NCBI GenBank assembly: GCA_028693055.1
Contig: JAQUWD010000009.1
Coordinates: 25,592-89,591, forward strand
From: Eubacteriales bacterium
Lineage (GTDB): Bacteria; Bacillota; Clostridia; Christensenellales; Aristaeellaceae
DNA length: 64,000 bases
Direction: 5' to 3'
Both the position numbers and the translations under genes were made by a program. Shown one piece after another: positions 16,801-24,846 of the stretch. The notes under the pieces were generated by a model, which was not told the origin of the DNA, made no database searches, and worked only from the letters and a program-made list of their open reading frames with translations. Position 1 is the first letter of the stretch, and each line of letters opens with the position of its first letter.

Positions 16801-19404
16801 CTGCCCGATCACATAGTTCGTATCGGTAGGAGACACAGAGGTTACGGTACCGCTGAACTGGGAGTTAGCCGTAACAGCGTAGCCTGTTTTAACCAGCTCG
16901 CCCACAGCGGGAATCTGCACACCGGAAATATAGTAGGAGGATACTGGCTCTGTGCCGCCGATAGCGGTAAAGTCGCAGTAGCCGAAGGTAGCCGAAGCCA
17001 CACGCAGTGCCTTTGCGCTACCGGTGGTATCCGTAAAGGTAACCGTGGTCGTGGAATCCAACAGACTGTAAGCGCCGTTCATGGAGAAGGATACATCCGC
17101 GCGATAAGCAGTATCCTTCATGAAATGACCATATTGATCCAGCTGCCCCAGCCACGATACGCTAGCCGTATAGTACTGATCCTTGATCGCCGCTCCAGCC
17201 GCGTCGTAAACTTGGCCGCTAAAAGAAGTTAAGGGTGACTTTCCTGCCACAGGAGTCAAGGTATTCGGCATGGTAATAGAGATCTGCTGCGTATTGGCAA
17301 CTGCCGCAGTGGTCACTGATACTTTTTCCGTATAAATACCATTACCGGAGGCTGTCACAGTCAATGCGGAGCCCTTATCGGCGGTAGTTACCGTATAAGA
17401 CCGAGTGTTGGAAACAACGACTCCATCCTTGTTGCGAACCCACGCATAGCTGACCTGCGTACCGCTTTCAGCCTGCCACGGGCTCACGTCCGCCCGCAAG
17501 GTCTGTCCGCTTAGGGGCGCATTGGAGCCTAGGGCTCCGGCAGCGGACTCATTATAGATGCTAATCCCTGTCAGCTTCATGGCGGCAACCACAGCGTTGG
17601 TAGGATCGCTCACTACCGTACCGGCATTGGCTCCACCGCCGTTGACCTGCACACGAATTTGCTTGCCAATATCGGAGGCTACAACCTTGTAGGATTGCCC
17701 ACCTACGGAGGATTCGTTATTTACAAACCAGATATAGGTATTGCTTGCAGCCTGGCGATCGGGTGTTACAACAGCAGTGACAATATCGCCAACTACGGGA
17801 GAAGTAATATTCAACGCCACGGAGGTTAACGGTGAAGCATCGGAGACCACCGCAGTTCTAGCAGTGGTAATGGAACCGCCGTAAGCGCCCGTACCAGTGG
17901 CTACAGCATAAAGACGGAGGTTTTTATCGCTGCTCTTCACTGTATAAGCAGCGCCGTTGCCAACAGCGGTAGCATTTCCCTCTTGGAACCATTGGATATC
18001 GGCAGTGCAGTACGCCGGCCCGATAGCAATCCCCAGCGTATCGCCCACCACGGGAACCGTGGAGCCGATCGCAACATTGTTAAAGGTAATGCTAAAGTTA
18101 GTCAGCAAGGTCTTTGCCACCGGCGAGCTAGCTTCGCTACTGGCGACGCCGCTGTAGCCATCCTTGCCCGTTACGGTAACAGTGATCGTCTTGCCCATAT
18201 CAAAGGCGGTCACCAGATAGGTGGGATTGGTACCCATCTTAATGCCGTCCACATACCACACATAATCAGCCGATGCAACGACAGGCGTAATAACGGCGCT
18301 TAGCGTATTGCCTACTACAGGCATCGTAGAGCTGAGCTTTACACTGATGATGTCATTGCCGCTGACAACCTTGCCGGTGGCCAAGCTGCTAGCGCTGCCG
18401 GTAAACTGATCAGTAGCGGTAACAAATACCTGTACGCTCTTTTCTTTATCCGCAGCGGTCACCGTATAGGATGCGGTGGTGGCCTTTTCCACACCCGCCA
18501 CGCGCCAGCTGTAGGTAACAGTGGCCGAGGAGGGAATGATGGCTGCGTTTAGCACATCTCCAACCACAGGCACGCTGTGGTCCTTATTAGCGTTTACAAT
18601 GCTAACGCCGGTAATTTTACGTTCGTTGGTTACTGCGGCGGTATCATAGGTAACGGTCGCGCCGGAGTATTCTCCCGTTCCCGTGGCCGTGATACGAATC
18701 TGGCAACCGTTATCGGAGGAGGTAACCATATAGCTAGCGCCCGTTCCAAGAGCGGTGAGATTTCCTTTGGAATCCACCCGCGTCCATGTAAAGGTGGCGG
18801 TCGCCTGCTGGGGTACGGTGACGGGCGTAAGCCGATCGCCGACGACAGGATAGGGGTAATTCGCGCTGACAGCCGTCAGCGGCGCAAAGGTAGGCGTAGG
18901 AGTAGGCGTAGGCTGCTCAGGCATTTTCAGGAACTGAGTCATCATATACCCGATGCTGCTACCGATTCTCACCTGACACCATTCGTCCCCATAGGTCAGA
19001 ATGCTGACAGGCGTGCCCACACTGTACAAGCCGAGCCGCTTGCCGCTCTTGGAGGAGCGCAGCCAGACCTTTAGCCCATTACCGCTGGTAACGGTGGCGG
19101 TACCCTTCGATACAAGGCTGGCGTCCGTACCGGCGGCAATCAAATAACGGCTCATCATGTAGCCGATATTCGTGCCAGCCTGAATACGCGTCCAAACAGC
19201 GCCCTGCTCCAAAATAACGATGCTGGTACCAGACGGCAGCGTTATTGTACTGTCATAAGTGGTCGCGGGGCCGCTACGCATACGTACGCCATACTTATTG
19301 CCGCTGTAAACGGTAGCATAGTTTTCCGCCAACGACACACTAAGCGGCGCCAAGCTGCACAGCAGCGCTATCAACAATAATGTGATGAGAATTCGCTTCT
19401 TCAT
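13870..19404 (-). CDS. Giant secreted protein: two SH3 domains and many Ig-like repeats
   Basis: An 1844-aa exported protein. Signal peptide at about 1-26 (MKKRILITLLLIALLCSLAP, cut near LAENYA). Two bacterial SH3 domains follow (about 27-85 and 95-160), each ending in a GYMMxxFL/YL strand, then a Pro-Thr linker. Six or so modules starting with a PVVGD motif span about 170-720. A middle region has LIKE_BACON/Ig-type folds, and a run of BIG-like modules with recurring LTVTAxSxED strands spans about 1000-1750. The C-terminus is acidic and Glu/Thr-rich. There is no LPxTG or S-layer anchor, so cell-wall retention probably relies on the SH3 domains. The start is chosen for GGAGGG and the signal peptide. 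Adhesin or wall-stalk role inferred. Confidence 0.85.
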   Translation of the reverse strand: MKKRILITLLLIALLCSLAPLSVSLAENYATVYSGNKYGVRMRSGPATTYDSTITLPSGTSIVILEQGAVWTRIQAGTNIGYMMSRYLIAAGTDASLVSKGTATVTSGNGLKVWLRSSKSGKRLGLYSVGTPVSILTYGDEWCQVRIGSSIGYMMTQFLKMPEQPTPTPTPTFAPLTAVSANYPYPVVGDRLTPVTVPQQATATFTWTRVDSKGNLTALGTGASYMVTSSDNGCQIRITATGTGEYSGATVTYDTAAVTNERKITGVSIVNANKDHSVPVVGDVLNAAIIPSSATVTYSWRVAGVEKATTASYTVTAADKEKSVQVFVTATDQFTGSASSLATGKVVSGNDIISVKLSSTMPVVGNTLSAVITPVVASADYVWYVDGIKMGTNPTYLVTAFDMGKTITVTVTGKDGYSGVASSEASSPVAKTLLTNFSITFNNVAIGSTVPVVGDTLGIAIGPAYCTADIQWFQEGNATAVGNGAAYTVKSSDKNLRLYAVATGTGAYGGSITTARTAVVSDASPLTSVALNITSPVVGDIVTAVVTPDRQAASNTYIWFVNNESSVGGQSYKVVASDIGKQIRVQVNGGGANAGTVVSDPTNAVVAAMKLTGISIYNESAAGALGSNAPLSGQTLRADVSPWQAESGTQVSYAWVRNKDGVVVSNTRSYTVTTADKGSALTVTASGNGIYTEKVSVTTAAVANTQQISITMPNTLTPVAGKSPLTSFSGQVYDAAGAAIKDQYYTASVSWLGQLDQYGHFMKDTAYRADVSFSMNGAYSLLDSTTTVTFTDTTGSAKALRVASATFGYCDFTAIGGTEPVSSYYISGVQIPAVGELVKTGYAVTANSQFSGTVTSVSPTDTNYVIGQTYTATIELTALTGYTFDTLQGRTSLFTVAGAKSTTFTVNADPTKATVTAVFDAASADAKISISASRITVPVGTSAKSVVLNATLSNYVGKQSDLPWTWSINGQSGVNTAITWDADSPNEGVLVIDRNEPVGNISVTAAISGSTYSNTILITLVSSDAATGTVEVEFIKAPTSVKQPAASTAVSTTFVAYAKNTSNEMVYWDLSGNTSKSTMIKDGVLTVAADETASKLTITATSIADTTKSATCSIVVDYFKTETPVSISFVESAGTLAPGGEGTFKATLANGKSGETIKFVLGSGATVSKTSTSGNDYSCNIKVNDDAAEGSLIAVTAVYSGNSDIYQTKFITVLPSSRSKITMTGLKSVPTGRTAMYAAAVQSRSVSSAVTWSLSGNKDSGTTIDENGLLTVALSETADTLLVSATSAEDASLTAEMSVTVEALTVEFTQNIAPAESTLKTGDSQTFTAAVSDGAINWSLNGAADSTIDANGLLTIGANETAESIEVVATAALDSAKTQKATVTVKKPVTVTISPEAETVNAGGSVTFTAAASSGSVKLTVSGGNGSSSMADNVLTVGLTEEHQTVLTVTAVSDEDSSATATAQITVNVPVVLFLDAAASTAEPNSSVNINATTNRGGVTWEVTGGTASAMNNGALSIGAEADGTELTVTAISTEDASVKNSVTVTVKEPVKEPVTIQIAAPETAPTNSQVSIIAATNRGGVALEVTGGTVSSMDGSTLNVGAEAHDTQLTVTAVSTEDNTVTASTTIIVKEPVTIQLDTASAQMVAGQSKQFSAALNHGDQVNWSLAGTDGNSSLSDTGNLVIGEKETATSLTVTATSVEDETKSAQCAVTIVKPATKTNTMKIAVDTVKAVSAKLKKDGMTWQSSHPEIAKVDETGTVTGVTAGKATITGTLAGDSPKVVVIVVTVVAKEETIDPAEEEVVIDEEGTTGEKEEVSEEIKTPTTENSANTVVTNTSERIGMGD

Positions 19405-19482
19405 TTGGGTATCCCTCCATTTAACGTATAGCGGCCGCGCGCATAACACACGACATCGTTATCCTGTTATTCCCCATGACAA

Positions 19483-19511
19483 ATTATACAGAAAATAACC
19501 AAGTTTGTAAA
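19483..19511 (-). promoter_or_regulatory. Promoter of the giant surface-protein gene
   Basis: On the minus strand TTTACA and TATAAT are separated by 17 bp, about 80 bp upstream of the start at 19404. A near-consensus sigma-A site fits a highly expressed surface protein. Confidence 0.7.
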
Positions 19512-19582
19512 GAGTTTGAAATATTTTTGTTACGTTTTTAACGGCATTTGTATCAATTGCGAAGTATTTCTCTTGTCAGGCC

Positions 19583-20368
19583 TTATTTCTCCTGCCGAGC
19601 CTCCTCTAGCACCCGGATAATTCCATCCAAAATTGCAGGGGATTCTTTGGAAATGGTGCAGACATGCGGAACCTCGTGAAGCTGAAGCTTCCACTTTTTC
19701 TCACTGCTTATGCCGTTTAAAATGCAATCAGCGCTGCCCGGCCATATGGTTTCATCTCCGTCGCTCTGAACGCACAGAAGGGGGCAATTGATATTGAAAA
19801 GGTTTTTACGAGCCAGTCGGATCAAGTGATAAAGATCCTGTCCGCTAGCCGTGGGAAAACCGGTATAACCATAATCATAGCTCTGATCCAGCAGCTGCTT
19901 GCGTTCGGGATGATCTACCCAAGAAACACGCTTATAAATAGGCGCGACAATTCTTGAAAGAGGTAGAAAACGGTTTTGTGTCGCCATGGGTGCGGAAATG
20001 GGAACGCAGGCGTTCACCTTCATTTGCTCCGCTACCAACAGCGCCAGCACCCCGCCCATGGATAAGCCGCAAACAGTGGTCGTGGCGCATTGCTCCATAA
20101 GCTGCATCGCGGCTTCCTTCGCAGCCTGTAGCCATTTTTCCCAGCCGACCTTGCGCATGTCCTCTTCCACGGTGGCATGTCCTGGCAAAACAATGCTTTT
20201 TACCGTATATCCCTTCTCAACCAAGCCGTCCGCTAGCTTGCGCATATGGGCTGGGCTGCCGGTAAATCCATGCATCAGCAAAATCCCGCAGTCGTTGCCT
20301 TGGTGGTTTACCGGCTGGCAAACGGGAGTGTCAAAGTACCCGATTTTTGTGGGCTCCATTTTCATCAT
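19583..20368 (-). CDS. Alpha/beta hydrolase (carboxylesterase Est30-like)
   Basis: A 261-aa hydrolase. The oxyanion-hole strand LLMHGFTGSP is near residues 30-39 and the nucleophile elbow GLSMGG near 100. A late Asp (QSDGDETIWPG) and His (HEVPHV) complete the triad. This fits carboxylesterases/monoacylglycerol lipases acting on short or medium esters. The start is either this ATG or the in-frame ATG codons 1 or 3 codons downstream; AAAGGATG favours the second or third. It stands alone between an upstream divergent-looking gap and the giant gene. Confidence 0.8.
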   Translation of the reverse strand: MMKMEPTKIGYFDTPVCQPVNHQGNDCGILLMHGFTGSPAHMRKLADGLVEKGYTVKSIVLPGHATVEEDMRKVGWEKWLQAAKEAAMQLMEQCATTTVCGLSMGGVLALLVAEQMKVNACVPISAPMATQNRFLPLSRIVAPIYKRVSWVDHPERKQLLDQSYDYGYTGFPTASGQDLYHLIRLARKNLFNINCPLLCVQSDGDETIWPGSADCILNGISSEKKWKLQLHEVPHVCTISKESPAILDGIIRVLEEARQEK

Positions 20369-20511
20369 CCTTTCGTACCTCGGTTTCCTATCATATGCCG
20401 ACGCACTTCTATTTATAACTAACGATTGAAAGCACGCATTGTATGCAATATTTGGAAAAATAATTCATTTGATCAATAGCTCCACATTCTATAGACGCTT
20501 TTCCGCCGCAA

Positions 20512-20546
20512 AAGGTTTAAAAAAGAAAGGGCTGACTAATCAGCCA
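20512..20546 (-). terminator. Terminator of the ktr operon
   Basis: A ggctga-ctaa-tcagcc hairpin overlaps the last codons of ktrA and is followed on the minus strand by a T-rich tract. Confidence 0.75.
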
Positions 20547-21186
20547 AGCCCTCAATATCGGTCTTTTTGCCCATAACCAGTAAAGTATCTCCGGCAGCAA
20601 AGGGCATATCCGGCGCTGGCGAGACCAAAAAGCGGTCGTTGCGGTGAATCGCTAAGATATTAACGCCATACTTACGGCGCACGTCAATACTAATGAGCGA
20701 TTCCCCCGCCCATTGAGAGGGCAAAACGATTTCCATAATCTGATAGTCGTCGCTTAAGTCCATCAATTCCAAAACCGTAGGGGTAATAATAGAGCGGGCC
20801 AGACGTGCGCCCATATCCCTTTCGGGAAAAACCACACGATCCACACCGATTTTGCGGAGCACCTTCGCGTGTAAATCATCAGTGGCCTTGGCAACCAAAT
20901 ATGGGATTCCCATTTCCTTTAGCAAAACACAAACCAAAATGCTATCCCGGGTATTCTGCCCGATGGATACGATCGCACCATCGAAATTCTTAATCCCTAA
21001 AGTGGACAATGCCGTCTCGTCGGTTGCATCCAGCTGCACCGCTTGGGTCACATAGGGTGCAATATCATTTACTAATTCCTCGTCCGCGTCAACAGCCAAT
21101 ACCTCTTGACCTAAGGAACACAGCGATCTAGCCAAGCTGGTACCGAACCGGCCCAAGCCGAAAACCAAGTATTGCTTGCTCTTCAT
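20536..21186 (-). CDS. ktrA: KtrA/TrkA-type potassium channel regulatory subunit
   Basis: A 216-aa cytoplasmic RCK protein. The N-terminal Rossmann domain has GLGRFGTSLA (about 10-19) and an acidic residue ending strand 2 (VDADEE), typical of NAD(H)/ATP binding. The C-terminal TrkA_C domain is at about 140-216. It gates the KtrB pore encoded 14 nt upstream in the same transcript. The symbol follows the Firmicutes KtrAB pairing; TrkA is an equivalent label. Confidence 0.88.
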   Translation of the reverse strand: MKSKQYLVFGLGRFGTSLARSLCSLGQEVLAVDADEELVNDIAPYVTQAVQLDATDETALSTLGIKNFDGAIVSIGQNTRDSILVCVLLKEMGIPYLVAKATDDLHAKVLRKIGVDRVVFPERDMGARLARSIITPTVLELMDLSDDYQIMEIVLPSQWAGESLISIDVRRKYGVNILAIHRNDRFLVSPAPDMPFAAGDTLLVMGKKTDIEGLAD

Positions 21187-21200
21187 TAGGGCAGCCTCCT

Positions 21201-22583
21201 TTATCCAATCATAATTTTCTCTTCGGGGTGATGTACACGGTTGGCTACATTGCTCTTCATGCGATGCGCCAGCGCCACCGCCAGCGTCAGCGGGCCCACG
21301 CGTCCTAAGTACATCAACGGCATCAGCAGAATCTGGGAACCGATGCGCAGGTTAGACGTACCGATGCTAGAAAGCCCCGTCGTGGTAATCGCAGAGGTGG
21401 TCTCAAAGGTTAAATCCATGATCTCAAAGCCGGAATGACGTTCCAGTATGGAAACCACACAGGTGACCAGCATCAAAAACGCAACGGCTATTGTGACAAT
21501 CGCCACAGCGCGTCTAGCCGTTTCCTGCGAGATTTCCTTACCAAAGACGGTGATCCGCTCCCGACCTTTGATTACGGTAATCACCAGCAAAATCAAAATG
21601 GCGAAGGTGGTGGTTTTTACGCCGCCGCCCGTTGATGCAGAGGACGCGCCTACAAACATCAGTAGGCAGGTAATAAGCTTTGTGGTATCGTTGAGCTGCG
21701 CCTGATCCAACGAGGCGAAACCAGCCGTGCGGCTAGTAACCGATTGGAAGAAGCTGTTGCACAGCTTTTGCCAAAAGCTCAGGTGCCCCGCGCCCAGCGT
21801 TCCGGGATTCCCCCATTCCAGCAGCAGTACGGAAACAGTGCCAAAAAGCAGCAGGATACCCGTAATGGAAAGCACAAGCTTGGTATGGAGCGACAGTCGA
21901 TGCATGCTTTTGCGATATTGGAGAAATTCGAGAAGCACCGCGAAGCCCATACCTCCCAGAATAATCAGGCAGGAAAGCGTCAGTAGCAGCACCCCGTCTT
22001 GCTGGAAGCCTAACAGGCTCTGGTTATTCCCGAGCAAATCGAAACCGGCATTGCAAAAAGCACTGACTGCATGAAAGATTCCGAACCAAATGCCCTTTCC
22101 CCAGCCATAAATGGGGACGAAGCTGGTAGAAAGAATCGCCGCGCCAATCAATTCAATCACTACCGCCATAGCGGAAAACCACATGGTCAGCCGAACCATT
22201 CCCGTTAAGCCGTTTTGGTTCATGGATTCGCTGATCACCATTCGATTTCTCAGGGAGATTCGCCTGCCCAGCAGCACCATGGCCAGCGTGGCAAAAACCA
22301 TGAAGCCCAAGCCGCCCATCTGGATTAGCAGCAGCAGCACCAGCTGGCCGAAAAAGGATAAATCCAGCCCAGCATCAATGATGGATAGCCCGGTGACGCA
22401 GACCGCCGAGGTGGCGGTAAACATGCCGTTATGCAGCCCCAACGACCGTCCGTCGGACGAGGAAATGGGCAGGGTTAGCAAAAAGCCGCCCACAAGGATC
22501 AAAATCAAAAAACCCAGCACCAAAATCTGTCCGGGCTGTAAGGACTTTTTTTCCGTAGCTTTGTGGTTCGCAGAAGCAGTCAA
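21201..22583 (-). CDS. ktrB: KtrB/TrkH-type potassium transporter
   Basis: A 460-aa membrane protein with four pore-loop repeats (for example TATSAVCVTGLS, GISVFHAVSAFCNAGFD-like, TSRTAGF and TTSAITTTGLS), the K+ selectivity hallmarks of Trk/Ktr/HKT pores. The start chosen is TTG at 22583, preceded by AAGGAGGATTGAC. Frames reaching further upstream would cross the promoter and the end of the rubredoxin gene. It works with KtrA in K+ uptake, often Na+-coupled. Confidence 0.88.
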   Translation of the reverse strand: MTASANHKATEKKSLQPGQILVLGFLILILVGGFLLTLPISSSDGRSLGLHNGMFTATSAVCVTGLSIIDAGLDLSFFGQLVLLLLIQMGGLGFMVFATLAMVLLGRRISLRNRMVISESMNQNGLTGMVRLTMWFSAMAVVIELIGAAILSTSFVPIYGWGKGIWFGIFHAVSAFCNAGFDLLGNNQSLLGFQQDGVLLLTLSCLIILGGMGFAVLLEFLQYRKSMHRLSLHTKLVLSITGILLLFGTVSVLLLEWGNPGTLGAGHLSFWQKLCNSFFQSVTSRTAGFASLDQAQLNDTTKLITCLLMFVGASSASTGGGVKTTTFAILILLVITVIKGRERITVFGKEISQETARRAVAIVTIAVAFLMLVTCVVSILERHSGFEIMDLTFETTSAITTTGLSSIGTSNLRIGSQILLMPLMYLGRVGPLTLAVALAHRMKSNVANRVHHPEEKIMIG

Positions 22584-22626
22584 GTCAATCCTCCTTACAG
22601 GTCGCAGAATCATATCTGAGCAATCT

Positions 22627-22654
22627 ATTATAATCATTTTTTTGCGTTTGTACA
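22627..22654 (-). promoter_or_regulatory. Candidate ktrB promoter
   Basis: TGTACA and TATAAT on the minus strand are spaced 16 bp, about 44 bp before the TTG start. Confidence 0.5.
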
Positions 22655-22670
22655 GCATTAGCGTGGAAAC

Positions 22671-22698
22671 GGCGGCCCCTGCACAATGCAAGGCCGCC
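22671..22698. terminator. GC-rich inverted repeat after the flavin reductase-rubredoxin gene
   Basis: ggcggcc / ggccgcc 7-bp stem. It lacks a U-tract on the minus strand, so partial read-through into ktrB is possible. Confidence 0.4.
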
Positions 22699-22749
22699 AT
22701 CTCAAAAGGATTTTCTCTTTTTTTTAAAAGGCCATGGGAATCTCCAGCC

Positions 22750-23361
22750 TTACACCAAAGGCTCGAAATCTGCTGCGCCGTGCTTGCACAGCGGGCAGAT
22801 AAAGTCCGGCGGAAGCTCGTCCCCCTCATAGATGTAGCCGCAGATTTTGCAGATAAAGCCGCGCTTGGCTTTCGGTTGAGGCTTGGGCTTGATATTCTTG
22901 AAATAATAATCATAGGTCAAGGAGGGCTCGTCGTTTAGCTTAAAAGCCTCCGTCAGCTCCGCCACGAAAAGGGTATGCGTTCCGTAATCCAGCGCGTCAA
23001 TCACCTTTCCGGACAACACTCCGTTACAATGCTCGTTTAAATAGCGCACGCCGTTTTCGCTACGCGGGTCGGTGCGTCCGGCGAACTTATCCACGTCGCG
23101 CCCGCTTTGAAAGCCGAAATGCTGAAAGACCGAAAATGGCGTAGAGGTAGTCAGCATATTGACATTAAACACGCCCGTCTTTCGAATTAGCTCGTTGGTT
23201 TGGTTCTGGCGGTTCACATAAATCGTGATACGCTGCGGGTCCTGTGTAAGCTGCGAAGCCGTATTGATAATACAGCCGCCGTCCTGCTCGCCGTCTCTGG
23301 CTGTAAGCACGTAAAGGCCGTAGCTCAGGTTAAAAAGCGCCGTGGTATCCATTTTGGCCAT
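22750..23361 (-). CDS. Flavin reductase-rubredoxin fusion (high-molecular-weight rubredoxin)
   Basis: A 203-aa redox protein. Residues about 1-155 form a flavin-reductase/FMN-binding split-barrel domain (LSYGLYVLTA, GCIINTASQ). Residues about 165-203 form a rubredoxin with iron ligands CxxCGY and CPLC. This matches Hrb proteins of acetogens and clostridia, which pass electrons from NAD(P)H to flavodiiron proteins that reduce O2 or NO. GGGAGGG precedes the start. No flavodiiron protein gene is nearby. Confidence 0.87.
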   Translation of the reverse strand: MAKMDTTALFNLSYGLYVLTARDGEQDGGCIINTASQLTQDPQRITIYVNRQNQTNELIRKTGVFNVNMLTTSTPFSVFQHFGFQSGRDVDKFAGRTDPRSENGVRYLNEHCNGVLSGKVIDALDYGTHTLFVAELTEAFKLNDEPSLTYDYYFKNIKPKPQPKAKRGFICKICGYIYEGDELPPDFICPLCKHGAADFEPLV

Positions 23362-23447
23362 ATCGTTTCCCTCCCGGTTTTCTTACTGACTGTTGGATTC
23401 GTTTACAAGATACCCGAAACCTCTATTTCCGAAACAAATATTTGTGT

Positions 23448-23585
23448 TATAATAGGTAGGAATGAGGCCGCTTTTCTGCTCTGAGAGTTAGGAAAGGAAG
23501 CGGCTGCGATTCGCCGGTAGCCCTTGCGCACGGCTCCATTATCCTGTACAATGGCACAGTGCTTTTCGCATAAAGGGGGGTAACG
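23448..23585 (+). promoter_or_regulatory. Promoter and structured leader of the folT operon
   Basis: TATAAT at 23448-23453 has a poor -35. It is followed by a leader of about 125 nt that contains a long-range stem (ggccgctt near 23468 with aagcggc near 23500) and further hairpin potential. Folate transporter genes in Firmicutes are often controlled by THF riboswitches, but I could not match the conserved THF core here. Confidence 0.4.
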
Positions 23586-24155
23586 ATGATGACGAAGCGA
23601 AATAAAGGCTGGCTTTCCACAGAAAAGCTTACCTTCCTTGCCCTATTAACCGCATTGCAAATCGTGCTTGGCAATGTCACTCAGCTTCCTTTTTTAGGTA
23701 AGCAATTCACCTTTGGATATCTTCCCATCGCTGCGGCAGGCGCAATGATGGGCCCCGTAGCCGCGATGATCGTAGGCGGGCTGGGGGATCTAGTGGGCGC
23801 GCACCTCTTTCCTCAAGGCGCATACTTTGCCGGCTTTACCCTTACCAATGCGCTGGTCGGGCTCTGCTACGGCTTCCTGCTGTACCGCAAAAAGCCGAGC
23901 TGGCTTTGGGTGCTGCTGGCAACGGTAGCTATGTCCTTCCTTAATTTGTTTCTAAACTCTCTGTGGTTGAGCCTTTTATATACCAGCCGCGCTTACTGGG
24001 GCTGGGTGAGCGTGCGGACGGTCACTTACCTGATTGAAGCGCCCTTTCAAATTGTCTTAACCTATTTTACGCTGCGTGGGCTGCAAAAGCTCAACCTTCC
24101 CGCCTCCATCCGGATAAACGGCGGCAAAGACGCACATCAGAAGGAATCGCTATGA
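23586..24155 (+). CDS. folT: Folate ECF transporter S component
   Basis: A 189-aa membrane protein with six predicted helices. The FolT signature is present: FGYLPIAAAGAMMGPVAAM, then GGLGDLVGA and FAGFTLTNALVGLCYG. It binds folates and docks on the shared EcfAA'T energising module, which must be encoded elsewhere. GGGGGG precedes the start. Its stop overlaps the nth start (ATGA), so the two are coupled. Confidence 0.85.
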   Translation: MMTKRNKGWLSTEKLTFLALLTALQIVLGNVTQLPFLGKQFTFGYLPIAAAGAMMGPVAAMIVGGLGDLVGAHLFPQGAYFAGFTLTNALVGLCYGFLLYRKKPSWLWVLLATVAMSFLNLFLNSLWLSLLYTSRAYWGWVSVRTVTYLIEAPFQIVLTYFTLRGLQKLNLPASIRINGGKDAHQKESL

Positions 24156-24823
24156 GAATTAGTAAAAAGGCCATTTTGGAGGAACTAAAACGCACCTATC
24201 CCGACGCCGGGCCAGAGCTGCATTTCTCCAATCCCTACGAAACCTTAGTAGCCGTCATGCTGTCCGCCCAATGTACGGATAAGCAGGTCAACAAGGTAAC
24301 ACCCGGACTCTTTGAACGCTACCCCACCGTAGAAGCGATGGCGGGCTCCAAGGTGGAGGATGTGTACGCCATGGTGAAAAGCTGCGGCTTTAAAAGCAAG
24401 GCAAGCAATATTGTGGAAACCTGCCGACTCATTATGCAGCGCCATGGCGGTCAAGTGCCGGGAGACATGAAGCTTCTCACCGCTCTGCCCGGGGTTGGGC
24501 AGAAAACCGCTAACGTGGTACTGGCAAACGCCTTTGGCGTTCCCACCATTGCGGTAGACACTCACGTCTTTCGGGTCAGTAATCGGCTGGGTCTAGCTGA
24601 CGCAAAAAACGTGGAGTTAACAGAGGAGCAGCTTAAAAAAGCTATTCCCAAAAAAGACTGGGTAGCCGCCCATCATTGGCTGATCTTTCACGGTCGACGG
24701 GTATGCCACGCCCGAAACCCGGAATGCGGACGCTGCACTTTGCAAACCCTATGCAAGACCTACAACGCCGAGCACGCGGCAAAGTCCAAGGTCGACCGCA
24801 AGGAAAGCTCCTTGCAATCCTAA
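24152..24823 (+). CDS. nth: Endonuclease III
   Basis: A 223-aa base-excision repair glycosylase/AP lyase for oxidised pyrimidines. The catalytic Lys region (SAQCTDKQVNKVTP), helix-hairpin-helix (ALPGVGQKTANVV), catalytic Asp (VDTHVFRV) and a C-terminal [4Fe-4S] loop (C-x6-C-x2-C-x5-C at about 187-203) are all visible. Slightly longer than typical because of a basic tail. Confidence 0.95.
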   Translation: MRISKKAILEELKRTYPDAGPELHFSNPYETLVAVMLSAQCTDKQVNKVTPGLFERYPTVEAMAGSKVEDVYAMVKSCGFKSKASNIVETCRLIMQRHGGQVPGDMKLLTALPGVGQKTANVVLANAFGVPTIAVDTHVFRVSNRLGLADAKNVELTEEQLKKAIPKKDWVAAHHWLIFHGRRVCHARNPECGRCTLQTLCKTYNAEHAAKSKVDRKESSLQS

Positions 24824-24846
24824 CAAGTACAACATCAGGAGGAACC

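Noticed and set aside
23460..23585. THF, TPP or cobalamin riboswitch before folT
   Set aside because: The short GATTCGC and CTGAGAG stretches are not in the required order, and the conserved cores are absent.
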